Shown here: positions 1 to 11,775 of the stretch, in pieces | How the letters are laid out: each line of letters opens with the position of its first letter | How positions within the stretch are numbered: the stretch's first letter is position 1 | Assembly (NCBI GenBank): GCA_029948255.1 | Contig: JALIZF010001546.1 | Location: 299,501-363,500 of the forward strand | Direction of reading: 5' to 3' | DNA from: Telmatactis stephensoni | Taxonomy: Eukaryota > Cnidaria > Anthozoa > Actiniaria > Isophelliidae | DNA: 64,000 bases | Notes under the pieces: generated by a model | The model's database searches: none | Told to the model about the DNA's origin: nothing | The model's input: only the letters and a program-made list of their open reading frames with translations | Program-made: the position numbers and the translations under genes

Positions 1-379
1 GGAAGAGTATATATTTCTATGTCGCACGACCCTATAACACGAAGACTAAAGGTGGCCATAATCAAAGCAAAAGACTTGAGTTGTAAACGAGCTGAAGGAA
101 AAGACAAATGTGGGATTAACTGCTCAGGTATAATATATCTTTTTATATTTACTCACTCATTTTCAACATCGTAAATGTTAATGTAGGATTCAAACCGATA
201 GTCGAAGCTATGGTCAAGAGATAATAGACCAGTTGGATTGTTCAATGTCAGCCTTGATATCGTATAAGATATTTCAAACCTCTGGAAAATCCTTGGAAAT
301 CTAAAGTATCTGCTTTGTTAATTTATATACATTCCTTACCTTTCGGCCACCCACTTGCTGTTATTAAAGTTCTAAAAGA
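1..379. other. Intergenic, nothing recognised
   Basis: AT-rich sequence with no open frame of note, no splice-bounded coding stretch and no repeat that I recognise before the palindrome at 380. Confidence 0.5.
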
Positions 380-690
380 ATATAGTCAATTGAAGAAACG
401 TTGTCAGGTCTAAAAATGTAGAACATAGAAGCTGAGACCGAAATGGTGCTTGGGATGTCAATAATAATATTCTGATTTATTCATTTACACTATGCCTTCG
501 ATGCAAAATGCTGAAAGCCAATGCAGGACCTGCGTTGGCGGGCCATTTGGCTTCGATTTTTATCGGTTAATTGCAGTGTAAATGAATAAATCAGAACTGA
601 TATAATTATTCACATCCCATGCACCATTTCGGTCTCAGCTTCTATGTTCTATGTTTGTTGACCCGACAACGTTTCTTCAATTGACTATAT
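380..690. repeat. Long imperfect palindrome (foldback/MITE-like)
   Basis: The left arm from 380 (atatagtcaattgaag) continues through the 'gaacatagaagctgagaccg' block and the 'tctgatttattcatttaca' block. It returns as reverse complement up to 690. The two halves mirror around about 535, where 'ccaatgcaggacctgcgttgg' is itself nearly palindromic. Arms are about 120 bp with small gaps. No coding capacity is seen, so a non-autonomous DNA element is the likely origin. Confidence 0.75.
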
Positions 691-731
691 ATTTCGCGCA
701 GTCAAAGCTAACATTGCAACCGCCACGGTGC

Positions 732-841
732 CCGTTTCTCTAAGACCCGATAACTTTACGGGCCCATTAATTACGATATTAATTCCTACAGGACGCGAGC
801 AATTGGGTAAAGTTAACGGACCCGTACGTTTTGAGAAACGG
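732..841. repeat. Short inverted-repeat element
   Basis: CCGTTTCTC at 732 is matched by GAGAAACGG ending at 841. The arms also share 'taactttac' and the gggccc/gggtcc block. It is imperfect and probably a small MITE. A (GATAA)n run follows at about 857-876. Confidence 0.45.
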
Positions 842-1278
842 TCCTTGGTCTATTGATAAGATAAGATAAGATAAGATACTCTTTTCACTTATTGAGCTTG
901 AGTTGTGTGAAGAGGAAATGGGCTGAGTGTCGTCATCGTATGCGTCACACGTTGCTAGGTGACATCATGTTCGTCGTTTCGCAACGCGCACTTATGTTCG
1001 CAAGCTCGTTTTGTGTCTGAGAACTTTGCTGTATTTTTATGTACCATATGAAAAAGACTTAGCATATGTCCATCATGAATGTAACTTTCGGTACCACATA
1101 AATAATGTACCATATATGCAGGACTTTTATGCATAAGCCTAATTGTCTTTTGTTTGGACAACAGCGCGCGCATCGCTCATGCGCAAATGGTAATGCCAAG
1201 TGCGGATAGGGCTCAAATTCTTTCCATTTTCATAGGAAACATATTTCATCAGGGTAAGAACATGTCAAGCCGGGTAGC
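842..1278. other. Intergenic, nothing beyond a GATAA run
   Basis: Apart from the (GATAA)n run at about 857-876 I see no gene or recognisable repeat. Open frames here are short and lack splice or coding support. Confidence 0.4.
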
Positions 1279-1342
1279 AAGGGTGACGCAGTGGTTCAAC
1301 GCTCGCATTTTACCTCTCAGGCCCGGGTTCATCGATTCCCAG
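1279..1342 (+). mobile_element. tRNA-derived SINE fragment
   Basis: The stretch reads like a worn tRNA. An A-box-like GTGACGCAGTGG starts near 1283, then GCTCGCATTTTACCTCTCAGG, and a B-box-like GGGTTCATCGATTCCC at about 1325-1340. The B box carries extra bases and no acceptor stem closes, so this is a SINE head, not a functional tRNA gene. Confidence 0.55.
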
Positions 1343-2031
1343 CTCTGGATGTGAACTAAGTTTTGTTTTATGTGTTCTCTACCATACCAAATACCGCAAG
1401 CGTATTTTTTTCGGAATCTCCGGTTTTTCCTCCCTCACAAAAGTCGTATGGCAGAATAGCTGATCGCATGTATTGTTATAGTGTGCGAGAGATGCAGTTG
1501 ACCCACAATGGTTGTAAATGGGCACAACAATTGCAGCATTTGCAACTTTTTTTGCTTGGGAGGGTGGTCTTAGTATGGTAATTGAGTTTCCCCCCTCTGC
1601 CCTTCTGTTAACCATGTGAGTTACGAGTTGTGATTAAAGATTAACGTTAGAGATCTTAAACATTCTGTTTTATATGGAGGATTCCAGGAGTAAAACAAAA
1701 GAAATTGCTTCCTCTTTTGTTAAAGAATTACATCATTTTCTTTTTCTGGAAGCCTCGGTATCAAGCAGATTTCTCGAACGCAAAGCCGTGTTTCAACAAA
1801 TAAGAAATTTTTTTCTGACTTTTTTCAGCCTCCTACATAACAGTCTCTCTCACAGAAGGCAAACATTTGATAGAAACCCAAAGTACTGCTATCAAGACTG
1901 GATATTCCGAAGTACTTTACTATGAGAATTTTGCTTTTCACCTCAACGAACTTAACGTAAGGAACTTATCTGTTGTCATAACAGCAAAACACAGCAATAA
2001 GCAACGCTTTATGAAACACTCTCACGATATC
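1343..2031. other. Intergenic, nothing recognised
   Basis: Several 70-90 codon open frames occur on both strands, but they overlap one another, show no known motif and have no convincing splice sites. I treat them as chance. Confidence 0.4.
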
Positions 2032-2780
2032 GGTAAAGTGGTACTTGATGGACAGATCTGTGATGATGGACAGACAGACAGACACCTAGTAGAGGTCATT
2101 AGCCATCCAGGGCACACACTATATAAATGGCATACACTGTGGAGTTAGATATATAACATACTTATAGTACAGGTAAAGTGGTTCTTGATGGACAGATCTG
2201 TGATGATGGACAGACAGACAGACACCTAGTAGAGCCATTAGCCATCCAGGGCACACAATATATAAATGGCATACACTGTGGAGTTAGATATATAACATAT
2301 CTATAGTACAGGTAAAGTGGTTCTTGATGGACAGATCTGTGATGATGGACAGACAGACAGACAGACAGGCAAACAGACAGACAGACCGACCGACCAACAC
2401 CTAGTAGAGCCATTAGCCATCCAGGACACACACTGTATGAATGGCATACGCTGTGCAGGTCGATATACAACACAATGAGTCATGGTATAGGGAAAGTGGT
2501 ACTTGGAGGACAGACAGACAGACGTCAATCACCTGGTAGAGATCATTAGCTATCCTAGACAAATACTGTACAAATGGCATAAACTTAATTGATCCACTGT
2601 GGAGTTAGATATACAGCAACACAGTCATGGTATAGGTAATTTGGATGGACAGACAGACAGACAGGCAGACACCTAGAAGAGGTCATCAACCTATCCTGGT
2701 CACACTTTGTATAAAAGGCACACACTGTGGAGTTAGATACACAACACTGGCAATCGATGGACACACAGACAGTGAAAATC
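2032..2780. repeat. Tandem satellite, about 140-bp unit, five copies
   Basis: Units begin with ggtaaagtggt(a/t)cttg at about 2032, 2172, 2311, 2491 and 2634. Each contains 'gatggacagatctgtgatg', a (CAGA)n microsatellite of variable length, 'cctagtagag', 'attagccatcc' and 'actgtggagttagatata'. The last two units are more diverged. Length differences come mostly from the embedded CAGA run. Confidence 0.9.
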
Positions 2781-2843
2781 ATCACCCACCAATTAAGTAA
2801 TTTTAGCGACGCAGAACATGCGCGCAGAGTGCAAGCCCAAGGA

Positions 2844-2847
<4 letters not shown>

Positions 2848-2916
<69 letters not shown>
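2848..2916. repeat. (GA)n microsatellite
   Basis: About 34 uninterrupted GA dinucleotides. Apparent open frames through it are low-complexity artefacts. Confidence 0.95.
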
Positions 2917-2919
<3 letters not shown>

Positions 2920-4186
2920 AGAATTAAAAACCAAAATTGTTTATCCTTGTGCTTGTGCTTATACTTACTCACTGACGACTTTTGTTCGAAATGTCCGTTG
3001 ACGTGGCCGACGTCAAGGAGAGGGCGCAAAAAACATGTGAAATGGCATTATATCCTCAATGTGGCTTCGCGACGTCGTTCCGGTAGTCACGCAACGAACG
3101 AATGTAATATATTGGTCATATCACGTCGTGTTCTTGCGTGCCGTCGCGTTATCTAAATCAGTCTAATATAACGTTAGCACTCCTGTTTTATGAAATATTG
3201 AAATGGTTGTCAGTGGTGAAAAAATAAAGTGTTTTTGTTTTTAAAATCGTTTAATTCGTATATAAGTAAGAAACGCACTGCATAGACTTCGATATAGAGC
3301 AGTTTTCGGCGTATGAAAGGGATCGGCCGGCGCCGTGCTTTGAATCAGTCAGTGTTTAGTTTACTTGCTTTTCCTTCCTACGAAGGCAGGGACACCACAA
3401 AATTGCTTTCGCGCCAAGTGGGCCCTGTAGTGTAGTAGGACAGACCTAGTAGAAGACGATTTCGGCGTGTTGTGCATGACAACTCCTGTAACGGTTCATG
3501 CAACTTGTTTCTCAACGCCATTGTGAGAAAAGTTGCAGGGGAAATCGCGCTGTATACCATAACAGCGCCTTTACACATGCACGTAGCTTCCGCTTCATAA
3601 AATGGTGCCTAGCGTCAAAGCAAGTAAAACAGGTCAAGCATGATAAACAACAATGTATGGTAAACAAAAGTGAAAGGCACATGCTATGTCAACGCATCGT
3701 GATTAACGTGGACTAACGCACGCATCACGGTAGGGTGCGTCATGTATCTAGACCAACTACCCGCTTTCACGTTGGACAAGTCACGTCTACAGCAACCTTG
3801 AAGATTTTGTAACCTCTATGATAAACATGATGCAGTTTTGAATTATTGTAAACAAGCGAGTAGTTAGCGTGGATTACGTCGGCGTATAATACAGTAAATT
3901 GTCTAAATGGGCTCTTTCTCAGTGTGTGCTTGTATTAATCTACAATATAATACAATACAATAGAAAACTTTAGGACAGAATACAATACAATTGTATAGAT
4001 TGGGATAAATGCTAGCATAGAGTTCATGCACTTAATCCGTGAAATAGTTCAAACTATCTATTAACTAATAGCCCTATTTTGTGGTTAATAGTACGAAGCA
4101 TTCGGCTGGAACAAAGGTGTTAGTCGCCAGGATTGTCGCGAAGTGCAAGCTCATACAGATATGCACTTAGCTAAAATGTTTTGCAT
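2917..4186. other. Intergenic, nothing recognised
   Basis: No coding stretch, tRNA or clear repeat seen apart from a short run of overlapping 'tacaatacaat' at about 3945-3990. Confidence 0.4.
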
Positions 4187-4333
4187 TAGAGTGATTTCAA
4201 AAAACCCGTTAAATATACTTATTAGACTAATAGACACTGTTGGACCTTATTACTATTGTTTTCTTTTGTTTTCATTAAACTATTACACACTAGCTATTAG
4301 TTTTTGTTTCACGGGTTTTTTGAAATCACTCTA
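4187..4333. mobile_element. 147-bp MITE with 22-bp perfect TIRs
   Basis: TAGAGTGATTTCAAAAAA with CCCG at 4187-4208 is exactly reverse-complemented at 4312-4333. The AT-rich interior has no coding content. Length, perfect TIRs and the related copy at 4784 mark it as a recently active non-autonomous DNA element. Confidence 0.85.
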
Positions 4334-4783
4334 TTCTAGAGCTCAATATGTTTGCTAATCCGGAATTAATATACTTGCGTCCCTACAGAACATTAATCAC
4401 AATACGTATATAAGTACGAAATTGTCAAAGATTGATCAGTTCATTGCTACTAGTAATCGAGAAAAGCAATTAGAGCTCCGAGTTAATGTCAGTCAAACTA
4501 AGTATTATAAAGAAGTTGTAACCTGTTACGTATTAAAGTAACTTTACCGAACAGAAGAAGTTGGAAGTACGCAAAAAGAGGGTGCATGCATAGACGAAAA
4601 GCCAAAGGACAAGATCAAAGGAGAAGATCAAAAGGAGGAGCAAAGATCAAGTATACTAGTCTTTAGTCTGGTAAGTTTAAGTTCATAAGTAAAATCATTT
4701 TTGGGTACCTTCCTCGCATTAAACTCCATGTATGCAGCAAAATATGTTATGCAAATCGGCCAGTGATAATTAATATTTTTCAA

Positions 4784-4915
4784 ATTAGAGTGATTTTCAT
4801 CGCACTGTAAAATAGATACTAAGCTAATACACATTAAGTAAAGCCTAATTTCTTTTTTTGTTGTTATCAATTGACTATTACACACTAACAGCTAGTATAT
4901 ATTTCACAGTCCGAT
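4784..4915. mobile_element. Related MITE, second family member
   Basis: It starts ATTAGAGTGATTTTCATCG and ends with the inverted 'CGATGAAAATAAGTAAG' side. The interior shares TATTACACACTA with the element at 4187. A third partial copy of the end (aggagtgattttcaatacg) lies at 5596. The TIRs here are less perfect, so this copy is older or of another subfamily. Confidence 0.6.
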
Positions 4916-4920
4916 GAAAA

Positions 4921-5465
4921 TAAGTAAGGTAAGGTAAGGTAAGGTAACTTTATTTATAATCACGGAAAATCAACAGTCAATTGCTAAAAATTATAAACTA
5001 TATAATTATATTTACAATATTTAAAAGCATGATACTGGTTTACATGATTGCCGTGGGGAACTGACTATTCTTGATGAAAGAATCTATCAAGCTCTTTTTT
5101 AAAATGCGCCAGTGTTCTTTGCATTACGTGCTTCATCTGGAAGACTTTTCCATAGTTTGGCACCACTGTAGCTAAAGCTGCGTTTTAAGTATTCTGTAGT
5201 TAGGCTTTGGCAAGAATAACTTACCATCGCCGCGCCTTAAATTATAATTATTTGTATATTCACGAAATAATTCTTGCAAGTATAATGGTGCAGTATTGTG
5301 CAATTTATTAAACATGATCTTAGCCTTCTGTTTTTTCCTGCGAACATCAAGCATGTCCCAGCCCAGTTCCTTCAGAATCCCTGCGGATCTGATTTCATAA
5401 CTGGACTGGGTAATCACCCTTGCCACGATTCTGCAATTTTTGAAGCCTCTCATACAAAGTAACAA
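4921..5465 (-). pseudogene. Non-LTR retrotransposon 3' end, reverse transcriptase C-terminal remnant
   Basis: Read on the minus strand, this encodes the tail of a LINE reverse transcriptase: RVITQSSYEIRSAGILKELG, then DVRRKKQKAKIMFNKLHN and P.YLQELF. After a frame change near 5172 come SYSGAKLWKSLPDEARN and KELDRFF. These blocks are characteristic of the region after the RT palm in Jockey/CR1/RTE-like elements. Frameshifts and an internal stop show it is dead. The 3' end is followed on the element's strand by a (TTACC)n tail at 4921-4948, the usual microsatellite tail of such elements. No 5' part, endonuclease or catalytic core is present. Confidence 0.8.
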
Positions 5466-6298
5466 AGTCTATTTTGTATGACCAATACGTCAATAAAGAG
5501 AGTCTTTTAAATAAAATAATTATAACAATGGTACATGAGGGTTCAAACCTCTTATTGTGTATTTGATGATTTCCAGTGTACTACTCTTACTATTAGGAGT
5601 GATTTTCAATACGTGAAATAGATACTAAACTGTTATGCTTTTATTATTCCGGCAACTTTATGTTCATTGTTTACTTTTCTATTACTAACAGGCGAATCAT
5701 CCTACCTGCTATACATTTACTGCATTTCGTTTAGTAGGATGATCCTAGTACCCGAAGTGCATGAAGACACAAATTTCATGTAAACACCCTCTTAGATTTC
5801 GTTTTACAGGTTAATTATGGGCTGACAAGCACGCATAAAAATATCCTTACAAGTTGTTATGGAATGAAATCTACTCTGATCTTTAAGACATGACTCTTGA
5901 TCGTAAACCATTGAAACATCAAAACATGACGTATCTCCTGCGTAGCGCCTGAGTCAGGGGTATTTGAAATGCATTCACTCGGGCTGGATGAGCTAGAAAT
6001 TCAGATCATGTACTCGGGCTGGTCAATGGAGATAAAACACAACACACAACAAAAACAAAGCAAAACAAAGCAAAACAAAACAACCGGAAATCAAGTGAAA
6101 CAAACAAAATTAAATGAAATAAAACGGAGCTTAAAGTAAAACAAACAAAAAGAGCTGAAACCACTAAATATCACGAAACGCCGGGAACGAAACGAAGGGC
6201 GAAAAACAGGTAAAGTAAAGCCAAATTAAACAAAAGCCCCGGGGAATTAGGAGATGAATCATGATTATACAGCATGCACTAAAACGAAAAATAATTGA
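5466..6298. other. Intergenic, A-rich low complexity at right
   Basis: A partial copy of the MITE end is at 5596. A short inverted pair, ATCATCCTAC / GTAGGATGAT, lies at about 5697-5742. A-rich imperfect aaaac/aaagc repeats run from 6030 to 6230. No gene is seen. Confidence 0.45.
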
Positions 6299-6465
6299 AA
6301 TAAAACAAACAAACAAACAAACAATCAATCAAACAAACGAACGAACGAACGAACGAACGATCGATCGAACGAACGAACGAACGAACGAACGAACGAACGA
6401 ACGAACGAACGAACGAACGAACGAACGAACGAACGAACGAACGAACGAACGAACGAACGAACAAC
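6299..6465. repeat. (AACA)n/(AACG)n microsatellite
   Basis: (AAAC)n passes into about 30 copies of AACG with one interruption (atcgatcg). Apparent TNER or FVRS repeat proteins are artefacts of the repeat. Confidence 0.95.
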
Positions 6466-6620
6466 CAACCGACTGAAGACAGGCAAGTTGTTTCTGAATT
6501 TTGGCTGTGATTATTTCGTATTCTTGACTCATATTGCCTCACGTACGTTTAATTTACAAACATCGGCTCCCCGAAAGAAAGTTAGCCCTAGTCTCCTAGT
6601 ATATACGAGGAACGTTACAG

Positions 6621-6931
6621 GTAGGGTGGCGGGAGCTTATGCATTACATTACATCTTATGAGGTACCCCATGTGGAACAGAGTGACGAACAAGTTCATCA
6701 ACCCCTCTCGATTCCCACGGTTATTTACTACTTCAATGAACCGAATCATTTGATCGATAACATCAAAAAGACTCCTCTGTCAGTAGTGCCGAAGGTTGTT
6801 GTTCCTCAGGAATCAAAGCCGTCCATAGTTCTTATTCAGGAAAGAAGAAAGATTACGTTTTCGGTAAAGCCGGATACAACGTACAGTGTAAAGATTTTTG
6901 GGAAAGACGGCCACACAGTCAAGCAAAGGTA
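6621..6931 (+). CDS. Possible isolated coding exon, unrecognised
   Basis: An open stretch runs from a good acceptor (gttacag, ending 6620) to a donor (AG|GTAACA at 6931/6932). It reads VGWRELMHYITSYEVP..., then VVPQESKPSIVLIQERRK and ITFSVKPDTTYSVKIFGK, ending HTVKQR. Composition (alternating hydrophobic/charged, no low complexity) is more gene-like than other open frames nearby. I could not find convincing partner exons on either side, and I recognise no family. It may be an exon of a lineage-specific gene, an exonised fragment of a pseudogene, or chance. Confidence 0.3.
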
Positions 6932-9143
6932 ACATGAATATTACATTCATTTTGAAGTGCGGTTTATTGCCTTTGCAATAGGAAAAAGATCCAGTAACAA
7001 ATTAAAAAAGTGATCCGACTTTTCAACTGACATTTCTATATTTATTTACACGAAAACAACTTAGGTTGTACTTAGACAATCTTAAAGGTCAGTATAATTA
7101 AGAACAGTTTTGAACCAAAAGTGGGTACAATTACGATACGATAGTTAGGAATTAACTTCGCTTTGAGAAGCAATTTAGTTTGAGCTATGATTTCATGATT
7201 TATCTAGCATCAAAATGCTTTCTTGTATCAAACGAAATCCTCAAAATATACTCAATGTAGATGTTTTTATTTGCATTGGTTGAGTTTTCAAAAGTTTGAT
7301 AAACTGAATGTGCGCTCGAATGAAGCTAGGTCAACGATGCGATGGATTATAAACAACATTGTGAATTGCTAAAGGAGTTTTATCTTAATTTATTTCCAAC
7401 AAAATAGGGAGAGCCGAAAAGAAATATCAAGTATACAAAAGACAATCTACCATAGGCGATAACAGCGCTAGCAATATGAATTAAAAATCTGGTGACTTTT
7501 TGATGAACTCTATTCAGTTACTGCATTATACACATTCAATATTGTCTGACTGCCAACATGGTCATGTTCATTTTGACGTTTTGAAAGATGTCAGAAGATT
7601 GAGTTTCCATGCACTCTATGTTGTTGTTGGATATGTTTCAGTTTACACCATCGTTATCGATTAACACTGGATCGATAGCAGTATCAATAACATGTATCGA
7701 TAAGATGAAGGGTACAGCAATCTCGAGCGGACTTTTCAAACATATCTCTATTTTCCTTGCATATATTATTAAACGTCCAAATTCATCATCTGTGATTGAT
7801 GAGGTTCCACAGTATCGTTCGTTTTCCACAAAAGATCGAAATAGAGATGTTTTCTTGAACTGATATAATTCCCTTGAAGCTCGTTATCATAGGGCTCTAC
7901 TTTATTTATCGTTTGTGTTGGTAGTTGTTATTCAGTGTTACAAATTATAAATGAGTTAAAAAGTATATATTTGTCAATGAGCTTTCTTTTTTCTACATTT
8001 TCATCTTTTTGTCATAAAAATCCATCAGACCATAAACTGTAATAATCAAAATGTAAGCCACCTATCTCGGTTAGCCAGGTATGGTTATTATAGGTGGCTT
8101 GTACCTAAATTTCCGTTTTATTGTTATATTGCTGTTAAGTTTTATTTATGTAGTTATATGTGGTACTAAATAAACATATTGTTGTTGTATTGTTGTTTTT
8201 GAGCACAGCTACTTGAGATATAAAACTAATTTGGTGTATATGCATTAAATGATCTCACACGAAGATTGTAGTTAATCCCCATACAATAGGGCCATATAAT
8301 ATACAAATCTTTTAGAAAAAGAGGTGGAATTCTAAAGTATTTGATTTTTTCATTCACGCCTTCTTGGTTCATTCGTGTGCATTTTCTCTTTCCCGAATCC
8401 ACAAGCTGGTACCACAACTCTAACGAATATGAATTACTTACAATCGAGGATGAAATTGAGAAACATATCAATATCAAGAAATCGGTGCTGTTTTAGGGCT
8501 TCCTGTGGTAAAAAACGTTTCTACAATGTTTTAGTCCTTTTTCGGCCAAAATCAAGATCGCTGACTTGATTGGTTAGCATGTTTTCACTCGAATGCATGA
8601 CTGTAAATTTGGATGGAATTTTCGATGAAAATGTTTTTTTTTTCGCGATGAAAATTTATTCCAACTTGCAAGCATTGGGTAACAAAAGCTATTCAGCTAA
8701 ATAACTGTTGTACGTTATTACTTTCAGAAAGTTTAAGTTGTTTGTAAGTGGTTTTACCAGTTTTAATAAAAGTTGTTGGATAAAAGTGTAATCCCAAGGC
8801 GGTGAAAGTGTGAATCGAAAGTGAGTTAAATCCTTCTCCTTATTCAATTGCCACATAATTCTTTACATTCAGCTTGAAAGTTGCTAAGTTATTTTGCTAT
8901 TAAGTTTGAATAAAGATGCAGTACAACCACTGTCGGTACAACTCAAAAAAACTGTTTTAAACAGGAATTGTATCTTAGTAGATCACTCCCTAACTGATAA
9001 AAATAAAATTTGAGTGTTTACCCGCAACAACAACTATTTGTGAATTAAACCTTGTACGAGGAGCTTGTTTTGGCACTTTTATATAATTAGCCATTATTAC
9101 TCGATAACGAAAAAAAAATTCTTCTCAATGTGACTGACAAGTA
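6932..9143. other. Intergenic, small hairpin only
   Basis: A 50-bp hairpin with arms AAGCCACCTAT / ATAGGTGGCTT lies at about 8054-8101. The open frames at 7609-7863 on both strands have no recognisable motif. Nothing else is supported. Confidence 0.4.
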
Positions 9144-9763
9144 CGGTGGCTCCAAAGGGACATCCGAGATACGACATATAAAATGTATGGGATGGAAAAT
9201 CATCGAGATAAAAAATCTTCGAGTTGCAAAATCTTCGAGATAAAAAATCTTCGAGTTGCAAAATCATCGAAATAAAAAATCTTCGAGTTGCAAAATCTTC
9301 GAGATAAAAAATCTTCGAGTTGCAAAATCTCGAGTTGCAAAATCTTCGAGATACAAAATCTTCGAGATACAAAATCTTCGAGATACTAAATCTTCGAGAT
9401 AAAAAAATCTTCGAGATACTAAATCTTCGAGATATTAAATCTTCGAGTTGCAAAATCTTCGGTTACAAAATCGGATTTTGTAACTCGAAGATTTTGTAAC
9501 TCGAAGATTTTGTAACTCGAAGATTTACTATCTCGAAGATTTTGTATAACTCGAAGATTTTGTAACTCGAAGATTTTGTAACTCGAAGATTTACTATCTC
9601 GAAGATTTTGTATAACTCGAAGATTTACTATCTCGAAGATTTTGTAACTCGAAGATTTTTTATCTCGAAGATTTATCTTGAAGATTTTGTAAAAAAAACT
9701 CGAAGATTTCGATAATTTCGTACATTTTTGTGTCGTATCTCGGATGTCCCTTTGGAGCCACCG
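9144..9763. mobile_element. 620-bp TIR element with an internal inverted satellite
   Basis: 33-bp perfect terminal inverted repeats begin CGGTGGCTCCAAAGGGACAT (9144-9176) and return inverted at 9731-9763. They are flanked by TA on both sides, and outside that by GACAAG on both sides (9136-9141 and 9766-9771). The interior is almost wholly copies of an approximately 18-bp motif: tcttcgagttgcaaaa / tcttcgagataaaaaa on the left, and the inverse tttgtaactcgaagat on the right, with the switch near 9465-9480. The whole element can fold into a long hairpin. There is no coding capacity. Confidence 0.85.
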
Positions 9764-11530
9764 TAGACAAGACTATTTTCGTTGTTTTTACACCTTTTTT
9801 GCACGAGTCCCGGTACTTTTTTTGTAATTATTTCAAAAATAAACTTGATATCTCAGCCATATCATATTTTTAGAACTAGCCGTTTCTAACAGAAAGTGTA
9901 ACGCTGCGAGATATCAATCTCTTGAGCTTCCAGCTGTGGTCAATATGAACACTACGACACATCACCTGAAAACCCAACAAATTCTCAACATCGCCTTATT
10001 AAATCGAGTGTTGATCAGGGATTCAATACCACACGAAGCCCATGCAACTAAAACATCATGAAACTTCTTGATAAAAGGGATGGATAAGTATTAAGGAATC
10101 AATACTTAAAAATGTAAGGCATAAAAAAATGAGCGATTCCGTCTAGATTTTCTGAATTATGGTGGCTTGGGCTTCCTGAGCACTCATCCATCGCTAGCCC
10201 ACGTCCGTATCGAGCTGTTGTCGCGATTAGTAAGCTGCTCACTTCGCTCGCAGCAAAAAGTTAATTACTCTAGCTGGCTATGAAAAACTTTAGGAGACTT
10301 TTTGATAGGAGTCACGTACAAAAGTCAAGAAATGAAGGTATATTATAGTCATTACATCAAAAATGTTTATGTCATTATGTATAATATTTGTGCAATTGTG
10401 GTCGTCTTAGAGCTATTTTTGTATTTTTTTTCCTGAAGACTTGCGGTAGCGCTATTTTTGCTCTAAAAACTTGTAAATTTAGGCATGGTCAAAGGAATGG
10501 TCAAAGAACGAGCACGGGGCCGGACACCCATGTATTTTTCTTTCAGTCTTTTTGGAAGCAGCATTAAATTTTGAATAAAAAAAAACTTTCAAATGGAAGA
10601 TTTTTACTGATTATTTTTGCCAACGTAGCCAGTCTCCTTAAAGAAATGGTTGCTATGCACAAAAGAAGCGTGCTTTTTGAGTGCTTAGGCAACCTCCCGT
10701 GTACATCGATTTCACGATGGACGCACACTGAGCGTAAACCATTTCTTTTATAACATTGCCATAAGATCAACACGCGAAAATATTGCAAAAATGTTGGTAT
10801 TTTCCGTGGTAAGCAGCAGATCGAGGCTCATGCGGGCCGAATCAAACTGAACAAAAAAAGGACGGTGTCACTGCCATTTTGTAACTTAATGAGAATATCT
10901 TGCGGTTATTTACTAGTTGTACCCAAGGACATGAAAAATGTTGAATCTCCATTGCTGTGCTTAAGGATTTCCAACAGTGTACAGAAGCAAAACAAATCAG
11001 TGAAAATATCGGGTTAATCGCAAATATCTCGGGAAAACACTATGGACGAGTTGAAAGTACAAGTGTGGAAGCCATTAAGAAGTGATACCATATACCTTTT
11101 TGCTCAGAGTTTGTCGATTATCACCTGATAGCTACCTTATAATTATGAAATGGCAGTGGTCGCGGATTGACAATTTAGATATTGACTCTTATCTCATCAA
11201 TATACAAATTAGTTGTTAGATGCTTGAGAGCTTGACTACTCCGATCAGTTGTGCGCATTGTTACAGAAAAAGTTATATCGTGGGGCACATCCGAAGTATC
11301 GTGTTGCGTGCACATGACTACTCAACGTTGCCTCGTATGTCTGGTCTTTAACGGTGTCTTGAGACAAATAATAGTGTGGAAAGAACTGCAAAGTATATTT
11401 CGTACATCAATTTAAGAATGTTGTCAGAGATGAACATTCATTTCTGTTTTTGAGCTACCAAGGAAAACCCACATCAAAATCCTAATTATAAAGGTAGACT
11501 AATCAGATTGAGCATTTTTTTAGGGTTCAA
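9764..11530. other. Intergenic, nothing recognised
   Basis: No coding exons, tRNA or clear repeats are visible. Two overlapping opposite-strand frames at about 10564-10788 have no motif. Confidence 0.4.
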
Positions 11531-11775
11531 ATGAACAAAACAAAACAAAACAAAACAAAACAAAACAAAACAAAACAAAACAAAACAAAACAAAACAAAA
11601 CAAAACAAAACAAAACAAAACAAAACAAAACAAAACAAAACAAAACAAAACAAAACAAAACAAAACAAAACAAAACAAAACAAAACAAAACAAAACAAAA
11701 CAAAACAAAACAAAACAAAACAAAACAAAACAAAACAAAACAAAACAAAACAAAACAAAACAAAACAAAACAAAA
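11531..11775. repeat. (CAAAA)n pentanucleotide array
   Basis: About 49 near-perfect tandem copies of the 5-bp unit, open in several frames on both strands only because the unit lacks stop codons. A shorter tttat/aagc-rich tail follows at 11815-11880. Confidence 0.98.

Noticed and set aside
1279..1342. Functional tRNA gene (also 23760, 32437, 43595, 54785)
   Set aside because: Boxes resemble tRNA promoters but acceptor and anticodon stems do not pair and the B boxes carry changes. SINE remnants fit better.
6261..6542. Repeat proteins with TNER or FVRS units
   Set aside because: Products of the AACG microsatellite, not coding.
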